This document shows, piece by piece, positions 41,264-50,290 of a stretch of DNA of 64,000 bases. Below the pieces are notes generated by a model. It was not told the DNA's origin. It worked only from the letters and a program-made list of their open reading frames with translations, and searched no databases. The first letter of the stretch is position 1. Each line of letters opens with the position of its first letter. The position numbers were made by a program, and so were the translations under genes. Origin of the DNA: Firmicutes bacterium HGW-Firmicutes-1 (lineage in GTDB: Bacteria; Bacillota; Clostridia; Lachnospirales; Vallitaleaceae); assembly GCA_002841625.1 (NCBI GenBank), contig PHAG01000001.1, positions 186,001 to 250,000 on the forward strand, given 5' to 3'.

Positions 41264-42598
41264 TTATTTCATTAATAACATCGTAAAACTCTCAAGTGCA
41301 TTTGTTAGGGCTTTTAAGAATCTTGCAGCTGGTGCTCCATCGATTGCTCTATGATCAAAAGTTAAGGATAAGCCCATGGCTGGATAAGTTGATATCACAC
41401 CATTTTCTTCTCTAACTCTCGTAATGATTGTATTAACACCTAAGATACCTGTTTGTGGCGGATTAATGACTGGTGTGAAAGACTCAACACCTAATGTACC
41501 AAGATTAGTGATTGTAAAGCTTGCTCCGGTCAAATAATCAGGACTAATAGACCCTTGCTTACTCTTTTCTGCCAAATCTTTCACTTCTACAGACATTTGA
41601 ACAAGTGATTTTTGATCTGCATTGAATAATGTAGGCACTAATAATCCTCTATCTGTATCCACTGCGATACCAAGATGTACATTTTCAAAATATTTCATTG
41701 TATCATCAACAAAATGTGCATTTAACAGCTCATAGTCTTTTAATACTCTTGATACAGCAAATAAAATCATGTCATTGAGTGTTATATTATACTCAAATTT
41801 ATCTTTCTTAAGTTTCTTTCTAATTTCCATAAGCTCAGTTGCATCAAAAGATGTATTTAGTGTCAACTGTGCTGTTGTCGCTAAGGATGCATGCATTGCT
41901 TTCGCGATGAATTTGCGTACATTAGAGATTTTTTCTTCTCTATACCCAGTGGTCTTTGGTACTGGTGCATTGGACCTAGAGGTATTGATTGTTTCATTGA
42001 TTACTTGACTTCCAAGGTCTCCAACTGTTGTTCTTCCACCTATACCACTTCCCGTAGCAGGTAGTACTTGTCCACTCGCTAATGCTGCAGAAGTAGCAAA
42101 TACACCTTGTTCCTTCAACTTGAGAATATCTCTTTCAATCACTCTATCATTTGGCCCAGTAGCTTGCGCTCTTTGGTAATCGATGCTAAGCTTACTCGCT
42201 AGATTCTTAGCTCTAGGTGAAATTTTATTTGTATAAGAAGTCTTTATTTCCTCTTGATCTAGGAAAACTTCTTTGGTTTCACTCGCTACAACTTCAGGGT
42301 GTACAATCTCTTCTTTCGTATCTTCTATATTTGTTGATACAAATGCTGAAATATCTTCTCCTTGGTTTCCAATCAAACAAACATTTTTTAAACAAGGTAC
42401 ATCATCGTCTTCTTGAAACAAAAGTACTAAAACAGTGCCCCCTACAGATGACTCTTCTTCAAAAGAAGCCTTATCTGTTTCATAAGTGAATAGAACATCT
42501 CCTTCTTTCACTTGATCACCTACTGCTTTGTGCCACTTTGTTATAATACAGCTTTCAACGGATTGACCTTGTCTTGGCATAATAATTGCTGTTGCCAT
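41264..42598 (-). CDS. Dihydrolipoamide acyltransferase (E2)
   Basis: 444 residues in standard E2 order: one lipoyl domain (lipoyl Lys in YETDKASFEEE, about residue 43), an E3-binding domain (SPRAKNLASKLSIDYQRAQATGPNDRVIERDIL), a linker and the catalytic domain ending in DHRAIDGAPAARFL (HxxxDG). One lipoyl domain is the lower end of the usual one to three. It passes the acyl group from E1 to CoA. Lipoylation would come from the adjacent LipA and LipB. Confidence 0.95.
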   Translation of the reverse strand: MATAIIMPRQGQSVESCIITKWHKAVGDQVKEGDVLFTYETDKASFEEESSVGGTVLVLLFQEDDDVPCLKNVCLIGNQGEDISAFVSTNIEDTKEEIVHPEVVASETKEVFLDQEEIKTSYTNKISPRAKNLASKLSIDYQRAQATGPNDRVIERDILKLKEQGVFATSAALASGQVLPATGSGIGGRTTVGDLGSQVINETINTSRSNAPVPKTTGYREEKISNVRKFIAKAMHASLATTAQLTLNTSFDATELMEIRKKLKKDKFEYNITLNDMILFAVSRVLKDYELLNAHFVDDTMKYFENVHLGIAVDTDRGLLVPTLFNADQKSLVQMSVEVKDLAEKSKQGSISPDYLTGASFTITNLGTLGVESFTPVINPPQTGILGVNTIITRVREENGVISTYPAMGLSLTFDHRAIDGAPAARFLKALTNALESFTMLLMK

Positions 42599-42633
42599 AG
42601 TATCCTCCTTTAAATAATTGATAATTTTCTATT

Positions 42634-43521
42634 TCAAACAATTTCATCAGTTAAATTTGAAATCGTCTTACTTATATTGGTACTTTTCATCGCATCATCC
42701 GCATGATATGAACTTCTTACTAATGGACCTGAGGCTACGTGTAAAAACCCCATTTTAAGTGCATGTTTTTTGATTTCTTCAAATTCATTCGGATGTACGT
42801 AGCGTTCAATTGGATAATGCTGTTTCGTCGGTGCAAGATACTGACCCACTGTCAACAAATCACATTCCACACTTCTCAAATCCCTTAAGACTTGTATAAT
42901 TTGATCAAAACTCTCGCCAAGACCTAACATCATTCCTGATTTTGTATAAATGTTATCTCCTCTTTTTTTGACAAAAGACAGGACTTCTAAGGATCTTTTA
43001 TAATTGGCTTGTGGTCTAACTCTACTGTAAAGACTTTCCACTGTTTCTATATTATGAGCTATTATAGCAGGCATGGCATTCATCACAGTTTCCAGTGCAG
43101 AAGGTTTCCCCTTTAAATCAGGAATCAAAACTTCGATACTAGTTTCCTGATTTAATTCCTTGATTGCTTTAATTGTATTTGCAAAATGACCTGCTCCACC
43201 ATCCTCCAAATCGTCTCTTGTTACTGAAGTAACCACTACATGACTTAGATTCAATTTCTTCACTGCAACAGCAACGGATAAGACTTCATTTTCATCAATA
43301 CTGCTAGGTATGCCCTCTGCTACATTACAAAAAGTACATCCCCTTGTACAGGTAGCACCAAGAATCATAAAAGTCGCTGTTCTTCTGCCAAAACATTCAA
43401 CCATATTTGGACAAGCAGCTTCTTGACACACTGTATTCAGTTTTAAATCAGCAAGCATTTGCATGACTTCGTCTCTTTCCTTAAGTGAACTTCCCCTAAT
43501 CTTAAGCCATTCCGGTTTCAT
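42634..43521 (-). CDS. lipA: Lipoyl synthase
   Basis: A 295-residue radical-SAM enzyme. The auxiliary-cluster Cys set is CQEAACPNMVECF, the SAM-cluster motif CTRGCTFCNV, and the C-terminal RSSYHAD contains the RSSY serine that ligates the auxiliary cluster. It inserts two sulfurs in octanoyl groups on E2. The start overlaps lipB by 4 nt (ATGA), so the two are translationally coupled. Its place in the dehydrogenase operon shows that lipoate is made for this complex. Confidence 0.97.
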   Translation of the reverse strand: MKPEWLKIRGSSLKERDEVMQMLADLKLNTVCQEAACPNMVECFGRRTATFMILGATCTRGCTFCNVAEGIPSSIDENEVLSVAVAVKKLNLSHVVVTSVTRDDLEDGGAGHFANTIKAIKELNQETSIEVLIPDLKGKPSALETVMNAMPAIIAHNIETVESLYSRVRPQANYKRSLEVLSFVKKRGDNIYTKSGMMLGLGESFDQIIQVLRDLRSVECDLLTVGQYLAPTKQHYPIERYVHPNEFEEIKKHALKMGFLHVASGPLVRSSYHADDAMKSTNISKTISNLTDEIV

Positions 43522-44213
43522 ACGCTTTCCTTTCCTAATGAGATTAACAAGGTTTTTAAATCTTCCTCATAAGACGTAACATGAAATACAGTTTCAAATT
43601 GTTGAACGATTAAATTCATTAAATATTCTATATCATTGGGCTTGCCCGTTAATTTTTCAATTGAAGTAACACCTTTGTCTTGAAGTCCGCAGGGTACAAT
43701 CCACTTAAAGTGGTCCAAGCAGGTATTCACATTAAAAGCGAATCCATGCATAGTCACCCATTTATTCACCGCTATCCCAATGGCTGTGATCTTGTCTTGT
43801 TCAACAAATACACCCGTGTACTTTCCATCCTCAGTATGCGCAATCATATTAAAATTCAGGTCTATGATATGAAGGAAAATGCTTTGAATTTTTTGGATGA
43901 AGCTTCTAATATCTTTATCATAGTTTTTCAAATTCATAATTAGATAGCCTACTATCTGACCTGGTCCATGATATGTTACATCTCCACCTCTATTACATTC
44001 AACGATTTTCACTCCCTGTTCCATTAACAATTGTTGATCTAGTAAAATGTTAGAAACATCTCCTCGAGTGCCAAGCGTAATAACAGGTTTGTGCTCTAAC
44101 AATAAAAGTGTATCCTCACATTTGCCTTCAATTCTTTGTTGTTGGAGTTCGTATTGAATTTCTAAAGCTTCCTCATAGTCAATCAATCCCATTTTCACAA
44201 TTCTTAGCTTCAT
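43518..44213 (-). CDS. lipB: Octanoyl-[acyl carrier protein]:protein octanoyltransferase
   Basis: A 231-residue LipB. RGGDVTYHGPGQIVGY is the signature; the catalytic Lys and Cys are in VNKWVTMHGFAFNVN...CGLQDKGVTSI. It moves octanoate from acyl carrier protein to the lipoyl domain for LipA. First gene of the six-gene lipB-lipA-E2-E3-E1-tkt block. The octanoyltransferase plus synthase pair is the complete de novo pathway. Confidence 0.95.
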   Translation of the reverse strand: MKLRIVKMGLIDYEEALEIQYELQQQRIEGKCEDTLLLLEHKPVITLGTRGDVSNILLDQQLLMEQGVKIVECNRGGDVTYHGPGQIVGYLIMNLKNYDKDIRSFIQKIQSIFLHIIDLNFNMIAHTEDGKYTGVFVEQDKITAIGIAVNKWVTMHGFAFNVNTCLDHFKWIVPCGLQDKGVTSIEKLTGKPNDIEYLMNLIVQQFETVFHVTSYEEDLKTLLISLGKESV

Positions 44214-44282
44214 AATTTCATTTCCTCCTCAATCAAGGGCCTTGGATAGCTTTTCAATTCAGATGGAACACCCTTTGGTTAT

Positions 44283-44322
44283 ATAATATCACATTAATGT
44301 TAATTTGTCACACTTAATGTTA
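44283..44322 (-). promoter_or_regulatory. Promoter of the lip-pdh block with paired repeats
   Basis: The minus strand shows GTGACA (44306-44311), 17 nt, TATTAT (44283-44288). Two direct repeats on the plus strand, TCACATTAATGTTA (44289-44302) and TCACACTTAATGTTA (44308-44322), fill the spacer and the region above the -35. A related AAATGTTAT sequence lies at about 44507 before the DeoR gene. The rest of 44214-44560 holds nothing else recognised. Confidence 0.6.
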
Positions 44323-44563
44323 TATATTTTCAAAACTTTTTATGATAACAATGAATCAATTTTTTTCAAGGAATTCCAGATGATTTTTTCAATGTTTATA
44401 GTTACTTATACTAAAGATAAAAAGCTTGATTAACCTATAATTCATTTCAACAAATCGGATCTTTATAACACAAATAACTACTCTACCCAACAATTATGTT
44501 CGGAATAAATGTTATATGTTATCATTGAAGTGTTATTTTTAGGTCATAGCTAACAGAAAGCAT

Positions 44564-44593
44564 TTGCAATTAGCAACTAAATCATGCTATACT
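44564..44593 (+). promoter_or_regulatory. Promoter of the deoR-PFK operon (extended -10)
   Basis: TTGCAA (44564-44569), 18 nt, TATACT (44588-44593) preceded by TGC, an extended -10. It lies 94 nt before the DeoR start. Confidence 0.6.
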
Positions 44594-44686
44594 ATAGCCA
44601 TCTGATCGCTTACACGATTAAAATGTCTGAAAATGTGAAAATAGAATGTTTAGCACTAAAAGTATTTCTTTCAAGGAGGTTTTCCT

Positions 44687-45451
44687 ATGTCAGGTAATAG
44701 AATAAAAATCATTACTGATCTTTTAGATGAAACAGGTTCTGTTTCGCTCAACGAATTAAGTAAAGTTTTCCCCGATGTATCCGTTATGACTCTCCGACGT
44801 GATTTAATCCAACTCGAAAACGATGGCTTTGTTATAAGGACTCATGGCGGAGCTGTTAAAACCAATAAATCACCTGAGTTTCTCGGAGAAGAAAGCGCTT
44901 ATCAAGCTAGAGAAAACGAACACAAAGAAGCAAAAAGAGCAATCGCCAAGAAAGCTCTACCTTATGTAGAAACTGGAAGATCGATATTTTTCGATTCAGG
45001 TTCGACCATTATGAACTTAACGAATCTTTTGCCCGATGAAACCTTTTCCATTATTACAAGCGGTGTTAACATTGCAGAAGCCCTATTAAAAAAGCAAAAC
45101 CCATCCGTTATTGTATTAGGTGGTTTTGCTAATAAACATACATTTTCCATGTCCGGACCATTGTCAGCAACAATACTTGATACGCTCAATATTGATATTG
45201 CTTTTATGTCAGCATCTGGTTTTTCATTCGATAATAATTTTACAGTATCAAATATATATGAAGCTGATCTAAAGAAAAAAGTAATAACAAAAGCAAAAAA
45301 AGTCGTTATCCTTATGGATACAAGTAAAATCAATAAGGTTTTACCCTATACCTTTGCAGCTCTTAATGAAGTAGATATTTTAATTACTGAAGGTAATATT
45401 CCTTTAGAAATAAAAAATTCCATTCAAGCAGCCGGGGTAACATTAATATAA
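44687..45451 (+). CDS. DeoR family transcriptional repressor
   Basis: A 254-residue protein. HTH: SVSLNELSKVFPDVSVMTLRRDLIQLENDGFVIRTHGGAVK. Effector domain: SIFFDSGSTIMNLTNLL, VIVLGGFANKHTFSMSG, DIAFMSASGFSFD and VILMDTSKINKV. It is followed 27 nt later by PPi-phosphofructokinase, so it probably responds to fructose-phosphate-type metabolites and regulates this pair and perhaps the divergent lip-pdh block. AAGGAGG precedes the ATG. Confidence 0.93.
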   Translation: MSGNRIKIITDLLDETGSVSLNELSKVFPDVSVMTLRRDLIQLENDGFVIRTHGGAVKTNKSPEFLGEESAYQARENEHKEAKRAIAKKALPYVETGRSIFFDSGSTIMNLTNLLPDETFSIITSGVNIAEALLKKQNPSVIVLGGFANKHTFSMSGPLSATILDTLNIDIAFMSASGFSFDNNFTVSNIYEADLKKKVITKAKKVVILMDTSKINKVLPYTFAALNEVDILITEGNIPLEIKNSIQAAGVTLI

Positions 45452-45478
45452 TCATTATTTATTTTAAAGGAGATTTCT

Positions 45479-46723
45479 ATGTCTAACTGTATTATTGCTC
45501 AATCTGGAGGACCTACTTCTGTAATCAACGCATCTTTAGCTGGTGTTATCGAAGCAGCCATCAAGTCCTCAAAAATAGAAAAAGTTTTTGGTTCAATTAA
45601 TGGTATTGAAGGCATTTTCAAAAATCAAATCATTGATTTAGGGAGCTTGTTTTCTGATTGTCCCAACGACTTAGATACTCTCAGAAAAACACCTGCTATG
45701 TATCTTGGTTCATGTCGTTTCAAATTACCCGAATATGATAAAGCTCCCGAAATATATGACAATCTATTTCAAGCTTTCAATAAGCTTAACATTACTTATT
45801 TTTTCTATATCGGTGGAAACGATTCTATGGATACTGTACTAAAGCTATCTCAACACGCTACGAGAATCGAATCACCCATACGTTTTATTGGGATTCCAAA
45901 AACAATTGATAACGATTTACCTGGTACTGATCACACGCCTGGCTATGGGTCAGCAGCAAAATTCATTGCAACAACGATTTTAGAAATTGCTCATGATACC
46001 TATATTTATGATTTGCAAAGTGTTACAATCGTTGAAATAATGGGTAGAAATGCCGGATGGTTAACCGCTGCTTCCGCGCTAGCTCGCACCGCTTATAGCA
46101 ATGCTCCTGACTTAATCTATTTACCTGAAGTTTCATTTTCAAAGGATTTGTTCATACAAGATATTAAGCAACTTCAAAAAACAAAAAATCATATTATTAT
46201 TGCTGTATCAGAAGGTATTAAGGATAGCAAAGGTCAATATATCGCTGCTTCTGAGGCTAGTAGTAAAACAGATCAATTTGGTCACGCTCAATTAAGTGGC
46301 GTTGCCAAAACACTAGAAGCCATTGTTTCAAATGAAATTGGATGCAAGGTTCGCTCTATAGAAATCAGCACACTTCAGAGAAGTGCTATGCATCTTGCAT
46401 CGTCAACTGATTTGGATGAGGCTGTATTAGTTGGTAGAACTGCCGTTAAAAAAGCAGAAGAAAATCAGACAGGTATTATGATGACAATTGTACGAACTAG
46501 CGATTCACCTTATACAGTTGAAATCAACTCTGACTTAATTGAAAATGTTGCCAATAAAGAAAAATGTGTTCCCCTTGAATGGATTACAGAATCAAAAAAT
46601 GATGTGAGTTCTGAATTAATTGATTATGTCTTTCCCCTAATTTTAGGTGAACCTTCACTCTCTTACAAAAATGGTATACCGAATTTCTTAAGCATTAAAA
46701 ATTCACCTAAGTATATGATTTAA
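45479..46723 (+). CDS. pfp: Pyrophosphate-dependent 6-phosphofructokinase
   Basis: 414 residues. The phosphate site is AQSGGPTSVINASLAG. YIGGNDSMDT carries the Asp and PKTIDNDLPGTDHTPGYGS the Lys that distinguish PPi-dependent enzymes from ATP-dependent ones (which have two Gly there). MGRNAGWLTAA binds fructose-6-phosphate. It interconverts fructose-6-P and fructose-1,6-P2 using pyrophosphate, is reversible and saves ATP, which is common in fermentative clostridia. It is the second gene of an operon with a DeoR regulator. Confidence 0.93.
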   Translation: MSNCIIAQSGGPTSVINASLAGVIEAAIKSSKIEKVFGSINGIEGIFKNQIIDLGSLFSDCPNDLDTLRKTPAMYLGSCRFKLPEYDKAPEIYDNLFQAFNKLNITYFFYIGGNDSMDTVLKLSQHATRIESPIRFIGIPKTIDNDLPGTDHTPGYGSAAKFIATTILEIAHDTYIYDLQSVTIVEIMGRNAGWLTAASALARTAYSNAPDLIYLPEVSFSKDLFIQDIKQLQKTKNHIIIAVSEGIKDSKGQYIAASEASSKTDQFGHAQLSGVAKTLEAIVSNEIGCKVRSIEISTLQRSAMHLASSTDLDEAVLVGRTAVKKAEENQTGIMMTIVRTSDSPYTVEINSDLIENVANKEKCVPLEWITESKNDVSSELIDYVFPLILGEPSLSYKNGIPNFLSIKNSPKYMI

Positions 46724-46775
46724 CCCCGAATAAATACATCTTAATAACCATTATAAATTAAACAATAAGACACGG

Positions 46776-46807
46776 AAAATCCACTCAAGACAATTGAGTG
46801 GATTTTT
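46776..46807 (+). terminator. Rho-independent terminator of the deoR-PFK operon
   Basis: AAAATCCACTCAA (46776-46788) pairs with TTGAGTGGATTTT (46794-46806), with a T run. Confidence 0.9.
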
Positions 46808-46854
46808 GATAATTATATTTACTTATACATATTCCTACATCGTTTTTTTCAAAA

Positions 46855-47193
46855 TTATATTCTCTTATTTTTTGGTATAAATGGAGAGTATGGTACTCGG
46901 TTCATAAAAGAAGACTCGATTTTTTCAACAATAGGTCCATCTAACTCCGAAAGATCTCTAACTTCAATCCACTCAGGATCGTTTACAAATGTGTCAAAAT
47001 TCTTATTCCTAGATTCCATATCCTTATGTTCTATTACATAATAAATTTTATCCTTACCTTCAGCATCCTCCCAGAAATCAATAATTTTTAGTTCATGCTT
47101 TAAAAATAAGTCTACTGTATGATTACTAAATCTCTTATGGATTGCATCTAATCTATTAGGGTACATATAGTATATCCTTAATTCGTATATCAT
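46855..47193 (-). CDS. NIPSNAP family protein
   Basis: A 112-residue ferredoxin-like-fold protein. MIYELRIYYMYPNRLDAIHKRFSNHTVDLFLKHELKIIDFWED matches the NIPSNAP opening (YELRIY...), and the central YVIEHKDMESRNKNFDTF and closing strand fit. The biochemical role is unknown in bacteria. It lies 24 nt after the chemoreceptor gene on the same strand, perhaps co-transcribed without functional link. Confidence 0.85.
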   Translation of the reverse strand: MIYELRIYYMYPNRLDAIHKRFSNHTVDLFLKHELKIIDFWEDAEGKDKIYYVIEHKDMESRNKNFDTFVNDPEWIEVRDLSELDGPIVEKIESSFMNRVPYSPFIPKNKRI

Positions 47194-47216
47194 TTATTTT
47201 CCATCCTTTCTCTGAT

Positions 47217-48944
47217 TTAAATGTTAATCTTAAATTGTCCAACCATCATTTGTAAGTCGACTGCCATTTCCGAAAGTATACTTACAGAGGCTGAAATCTC
47301 CTCAAGTCCCGCTGACTGCTCTTGAACTGATGCAGCAACATGCTCGCTTTCTTCTGAGGATTCCCTTGCTACTTCAGTGATTAAATAACTCATTTCTTCC
47401 ACTTCTTTTATTCTTTCAACCATTTTTTCAATTTCCATAGAAATTTCTTTTACATGTATATCAACTTCTTTGCTTGTATTCACAATCTCACTGAAAGTAT
47501 CTCTGGCGTCATTGGCCATTTGCGTACCCTCTTTCACTTCTTTCACTCCTACTAGCATGCTGCCTGCGAGTTCTTCGGAACTATTTTGAATATCTCTTAA
47601 CATTTCGGTGATTTCCTTTGTGGCATTCGAAGATCCTTCCGCCAATTTTCTAATCTCATCTGCAACTACTGCAAAGCCTTTTCCATGCGTTCCTGCTCTA
47701 GCGGCTTCAATTGCAGCGTTCAAAGCAAGTAAATTTGTCTGAGATGCCATATTAGAAATCGTATCAAGCACCTTCTTAATTTCAGAAGATTTTTCTTTAA
47801 GATCCTCGGATACCGATTGTGTAGCCACTATTTTTTCTTCAATCACTTCTATTTGATTCAGTAACGCTACCATTTTATCATTTCCAACATTGGCAGCATT
47901 TGTTGCCTTCTCCGAGGATAACAACACCTTATTCGTATCTTCATAAACCTTTTTGTTTCCTTCATATAAATTAGTAGCTATTTTAAAGGTTTTTTCTGAC
48001 TGTTCCCTCTGGTTTACCGCTCCTTCACTAATATGTATGATTGATACGGCAATTTGTTCGACAGCTTTGGAGTTTTCCTCTGCATTAGACTTTAAAAATT
48101 CAGCGGAATTGGCTACATTATTACTATTTTCACTAATTTTCCCAATAATAGTTCGTAAATTTTGTCCCATCTTATTAAAAGCATTCGCTAGGATGGATAA
48201 GTCATCCTTTGAATGAACTTGTATTTCTTCAACTTGCAAATTTCCATCGGCTATTTCCTGTGCATATCGAGCAAGTTTTGTAATCATTCCTGTTATTCTA
48301 TTCGTTAGTAGAACAGCTCCAAAAATACTTAGTCCTCCAACTAATAGAATTAACCCGAAAATTATTTTTCCTGTCATCTCAGCAGCCTTATTCAGCCTCA
48401 TTTTTTCTATAGAATTGTAGTCCAATTCATTTCGAATCAATTCTTGAAGATTACTTTGCATATATCCAAAAATTTGTGTAGCATTTTTCTTACTTATCAA
48501 AAGCTCAGTTGAATTCTTATTATCGATATGTTCAAGGGACTTCTCAACATTTTCACGATATGAAATGAATAGTTTTTCAGTTGCCTCGAAGAAAGATATA
48601 CCATTCTTATTATTGATATACTTTTTGAGTTCAAGCATTTTATCTTCGTTCATTTTCAATAAGTCCATGACAGCTTTTTTATCCTCAGGCGTTTTGCTTA
48701 TTGTATAAGTAGCAATTCCTTTTCCTCCTTGAAGGACTTGATCGCCATCCTTAATTATGCTATTTGCAATTATAGCAGATTCTACCATACCATCCATTTG
48801 TTGTAAGCTAGATTGTTGTTTAGAATAAGTTATAAGACTAATCGAGCCCATAACAATGACGATCACAGTAAATCCCATAATTAATTTAGCCTTTAGCGAA
48901 ATACTAATCCTCATTAAATTATTAAAAGAATTTTCCTTTTTCAT
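47217..48944 (-). CDS. Methyl-accepting chemotaxis protein
   Basis: A 575-residue transmembrane receptor. The first membrane segment is [20 protein letters not shown] (about 19-38), a roughly 150-residue extracytoplasmic four-helix-bundle sensor follows, then a second segment [20 protein letters not shown], a HAMP region and the signalling tip [16 protein letters not shown] with the hairpin core [27 protein letters not shown]. It signals attractants or repellents to CheA. The ligand is unknown. The ATG overlaps the previous ORF's stop (ATGA). Confidence 0.95.
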   Translation of the reverse strand: MKKENSFNNLMRISISLKAKLIMGFTVIVIVMGSISLITYSKQQSSLQQMDGMVESAIIANSIIKDGDQVLQGGKGIATYTISKTPEDKKAVMDLLKMNEDKMLELKKYINNKNGISFFEATEKLFISYRENVEKSLEHIDNKNSTELLISKKNATQIFGYMQSNLQELIRNELDYNSIEKMRLNKAAEMTGKIIFGLILLVGGLSIFGAVLLTNRITGMITKLARYAQEIADGNLQVEEIQVHSKDDLSILANAFNKMGQNLRTIIGKISENSNNVANSAEFLKSNAEENSKAVEQIAVSIIHISEGAVNQREQSEKTFKIATNLYEGNKKVYEDTNKVLLSSEKATNAANVGNDKMVALLNQIEVIEEKIVATQSVSEDLKEKSSEIKKVLDTISNMASQTNLLALNAAIEAARAGTHGKGFAVVADEIRKLAEGSSNATKEITEMLRDIQNSSEELAGSMLVGVKEVKEGTQMANDARDTFSEIVNTSKEVDIHVKEISMEIEKMVERIKEVEEMSYLITEVARESSEESEHVAASVQEQSAGLEEISASVSILSEMAVDLQMMVGQFKINI

Positions 48945-49255
48945 GATCTAGAACCTCCTAATAATAGATTTTCTTGTTCCTTATCTTCGGATTTACTAGG
49001 TTGTACACCCCTGAGGTAGTATTCATTTATAATGTATTGCAGTTGTTTATCTGCGCCTCGATAATCTAAAACAAGATTTTTTAGAATGGAAATGCAAATT
49101 ACTATTAACTTATATTTATTGTAAGGGAGGCGAGTAATCCTTTCACTCACTTCCCTTACAATTTTCCACATCTTTATCTTGCTTTGCTTTTTGCTTTTTG
49201 CTTTTTGCTTTTTGCTTTTTGCTATGGTTATACCTTCCAAGAAATCGTTTGTCAT
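48941..49255 (-). CDS. Hypothetical protein upstream of the chemoreceptor, with repeat-encoded Lys-rich start
   Basis: 104 codons ending in an ATGA overlap with the chemoreceptor gene, whose AGGAGG site lies inside this frame. Residues 13-28 are a Lys/Ser/Gln tract encoded by the 7-bp repeats at 49186-49220. The remainder ([21 protein letters not shown]...[23 protein letters not shown]) is predicted helical and not recognised. The start has a poor ribosome site. It may be a leader that couples chemoreceptor translation, a real small protein, or a decayed gene. Confidence 0.4.
   Translation of the reverse strand: MTNDFLEGITIAKSKKQKAKSKKQSKIKMWKIVREVSERITRLPYNKYKLIVICISILKNLVLDYRGADKQLQYIINEYYLRGVQPSKSEDKEQENLLLGGSRS
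49186..49220. repeat. Five tandem copies of a 7-bp repeat (GCTTTTT)
   Basis: Five perfect GCTTTTT units run from 49186 to 49220, with partial units on each side. They lie inside the ORF at 48941-49255. Because 7 is not a multiple of 3, gain or loss of one unit shifts the frame. Confidence 0.9.
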
Positions 49256-49309
49256 CTATTTCAGTTTCATTTTAGCCTTTATTAGATACGTTTCATTCAA
49301 AGTATACTG

Positions 49310-50278
49310 TTATACAGCCTCACGTCTACGTTTTCTGCCAAAACAATCAAGACAGATGATGCCAGCAATCACGATTCCTTGACATATGATTTGAATATAG
49401 GAATCGATGCCCAACATGTTCATGCCGTTTTGCAGTACACCGAATACAAGTAAACCAATCGCGGACTGCGGTACACTACCAATGCCGCCTGCGAACGAGG
49501 TTCCACCTACCACAACACCACAGTTAACCACAAGTGCAGTGGTATCACCGTATGTTGATGATCCAGAGTTTAGCATAGATGAAAGCATAACGCCACCCAG
49601 TGCTGCAACAACACTACAAAGCACAAAAGTAGCCATTTTAATACGAAGTACATTGATACCGGAATACTTCGCTACCTCATAATCCCCACCGATTGCATAG
49701 CAATTCCTACCAAATGAAGTATAACGCAAAATCCAGTGAATAATTAAGAACACAATAATCATCACGATAACAAGATGAGGGATTGTATTAAATAATTTGC
49801 CGTTTGCGATCTTCAAAAAATCAGGGTTTGTACAAGGGATTGGATGCGCATCAGTTATCATCTGTGCAGTTCCCGTGAGTAGCATGCCCATACCCAAGGT
49901 AATGATAAAGGGCTCAGTCTTCTGATATACAGTTAAATATCCGTTTATAGTTCCTACAACAGCACCGACAAGCAATGCACACAATATGGCAATCCAAATA
50001 GGCGCATTATTATTCATCAGCTTAATTGCCACTATCCCCGAAACTACCATAACTCCACCGATGGACAAATCTACCCCTCCGGCGACAAGAACTACAGTAA
50101 CGCCGAACGCAAGGATCATAAGTATAGACGACGAATTCATTAGATCGAATAAATTGTAGGATGTATAAAAGTTTGTTTTATTAAAAAGCATAATCACTAG
50201 CATCGCAATAAGAGCAAAAAAAGCTTTCTGCTTTGTTGCGATTTTAAGAAGCTTTTTGCCAGTATTAAAATTATTCAT
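49310..50278 (-). CDS. Sugar ABC transporter permease (RbsC type), second
   Basis: A 322-residue membrane protein with about eight to ten hydrophobic segments. The family landmarks are AFGVTVVLVAGGVDLSIGG (AxG...GGIDLSVG) and the loop YAIGGDYEVAKYSGINV (AxGGNxxAARLSGI). It forms half of the membrane channel for the sugar imported with the preceding permease and the ATPase. It is last in the four-gene operon. Its GC content looks higher than the surrounding genome. Confidence 0.93.
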   Translation of the reverse strand: MNNFNTGKKLLKIATKQKAFFALIAMLVIMLFNKTNFYTSYNLFDLMNSSSILMILAFGVTVVLVAGGVDLSIGGVMVVSGIVAIKLMNNNAPIWIAILCALLVGAVVGTINGYLTVYQKTEPFIITLGMGMLLTGTAQMITDAHPIPCTNPDFLKIANGKLFNTIPHLVIVMIIVFLIIHWILRYTSFGRNCYAIGGDYEVAKYSGINVLRIKMATFVLCSVVAALGGVMLSSMLNSGSSTYGDTTALVVNCGVVVGGTSFAGGIGSVPQSAIGLLVFGVLQNGMNMLGIDSYIQIICQGIVIAGIICLDCFGRKRRREAV

Positions 50279-50290
50279 TCAGGTTTCCTC

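Noticed and set aside
48941-49255. Diversity-generating-retroelement accessory protein (Avd-like helical bundle)
   Set aside because: No reverse transcriptase, no template/variable repeat pair and no clear Avd motif near; similarity is only helical character.
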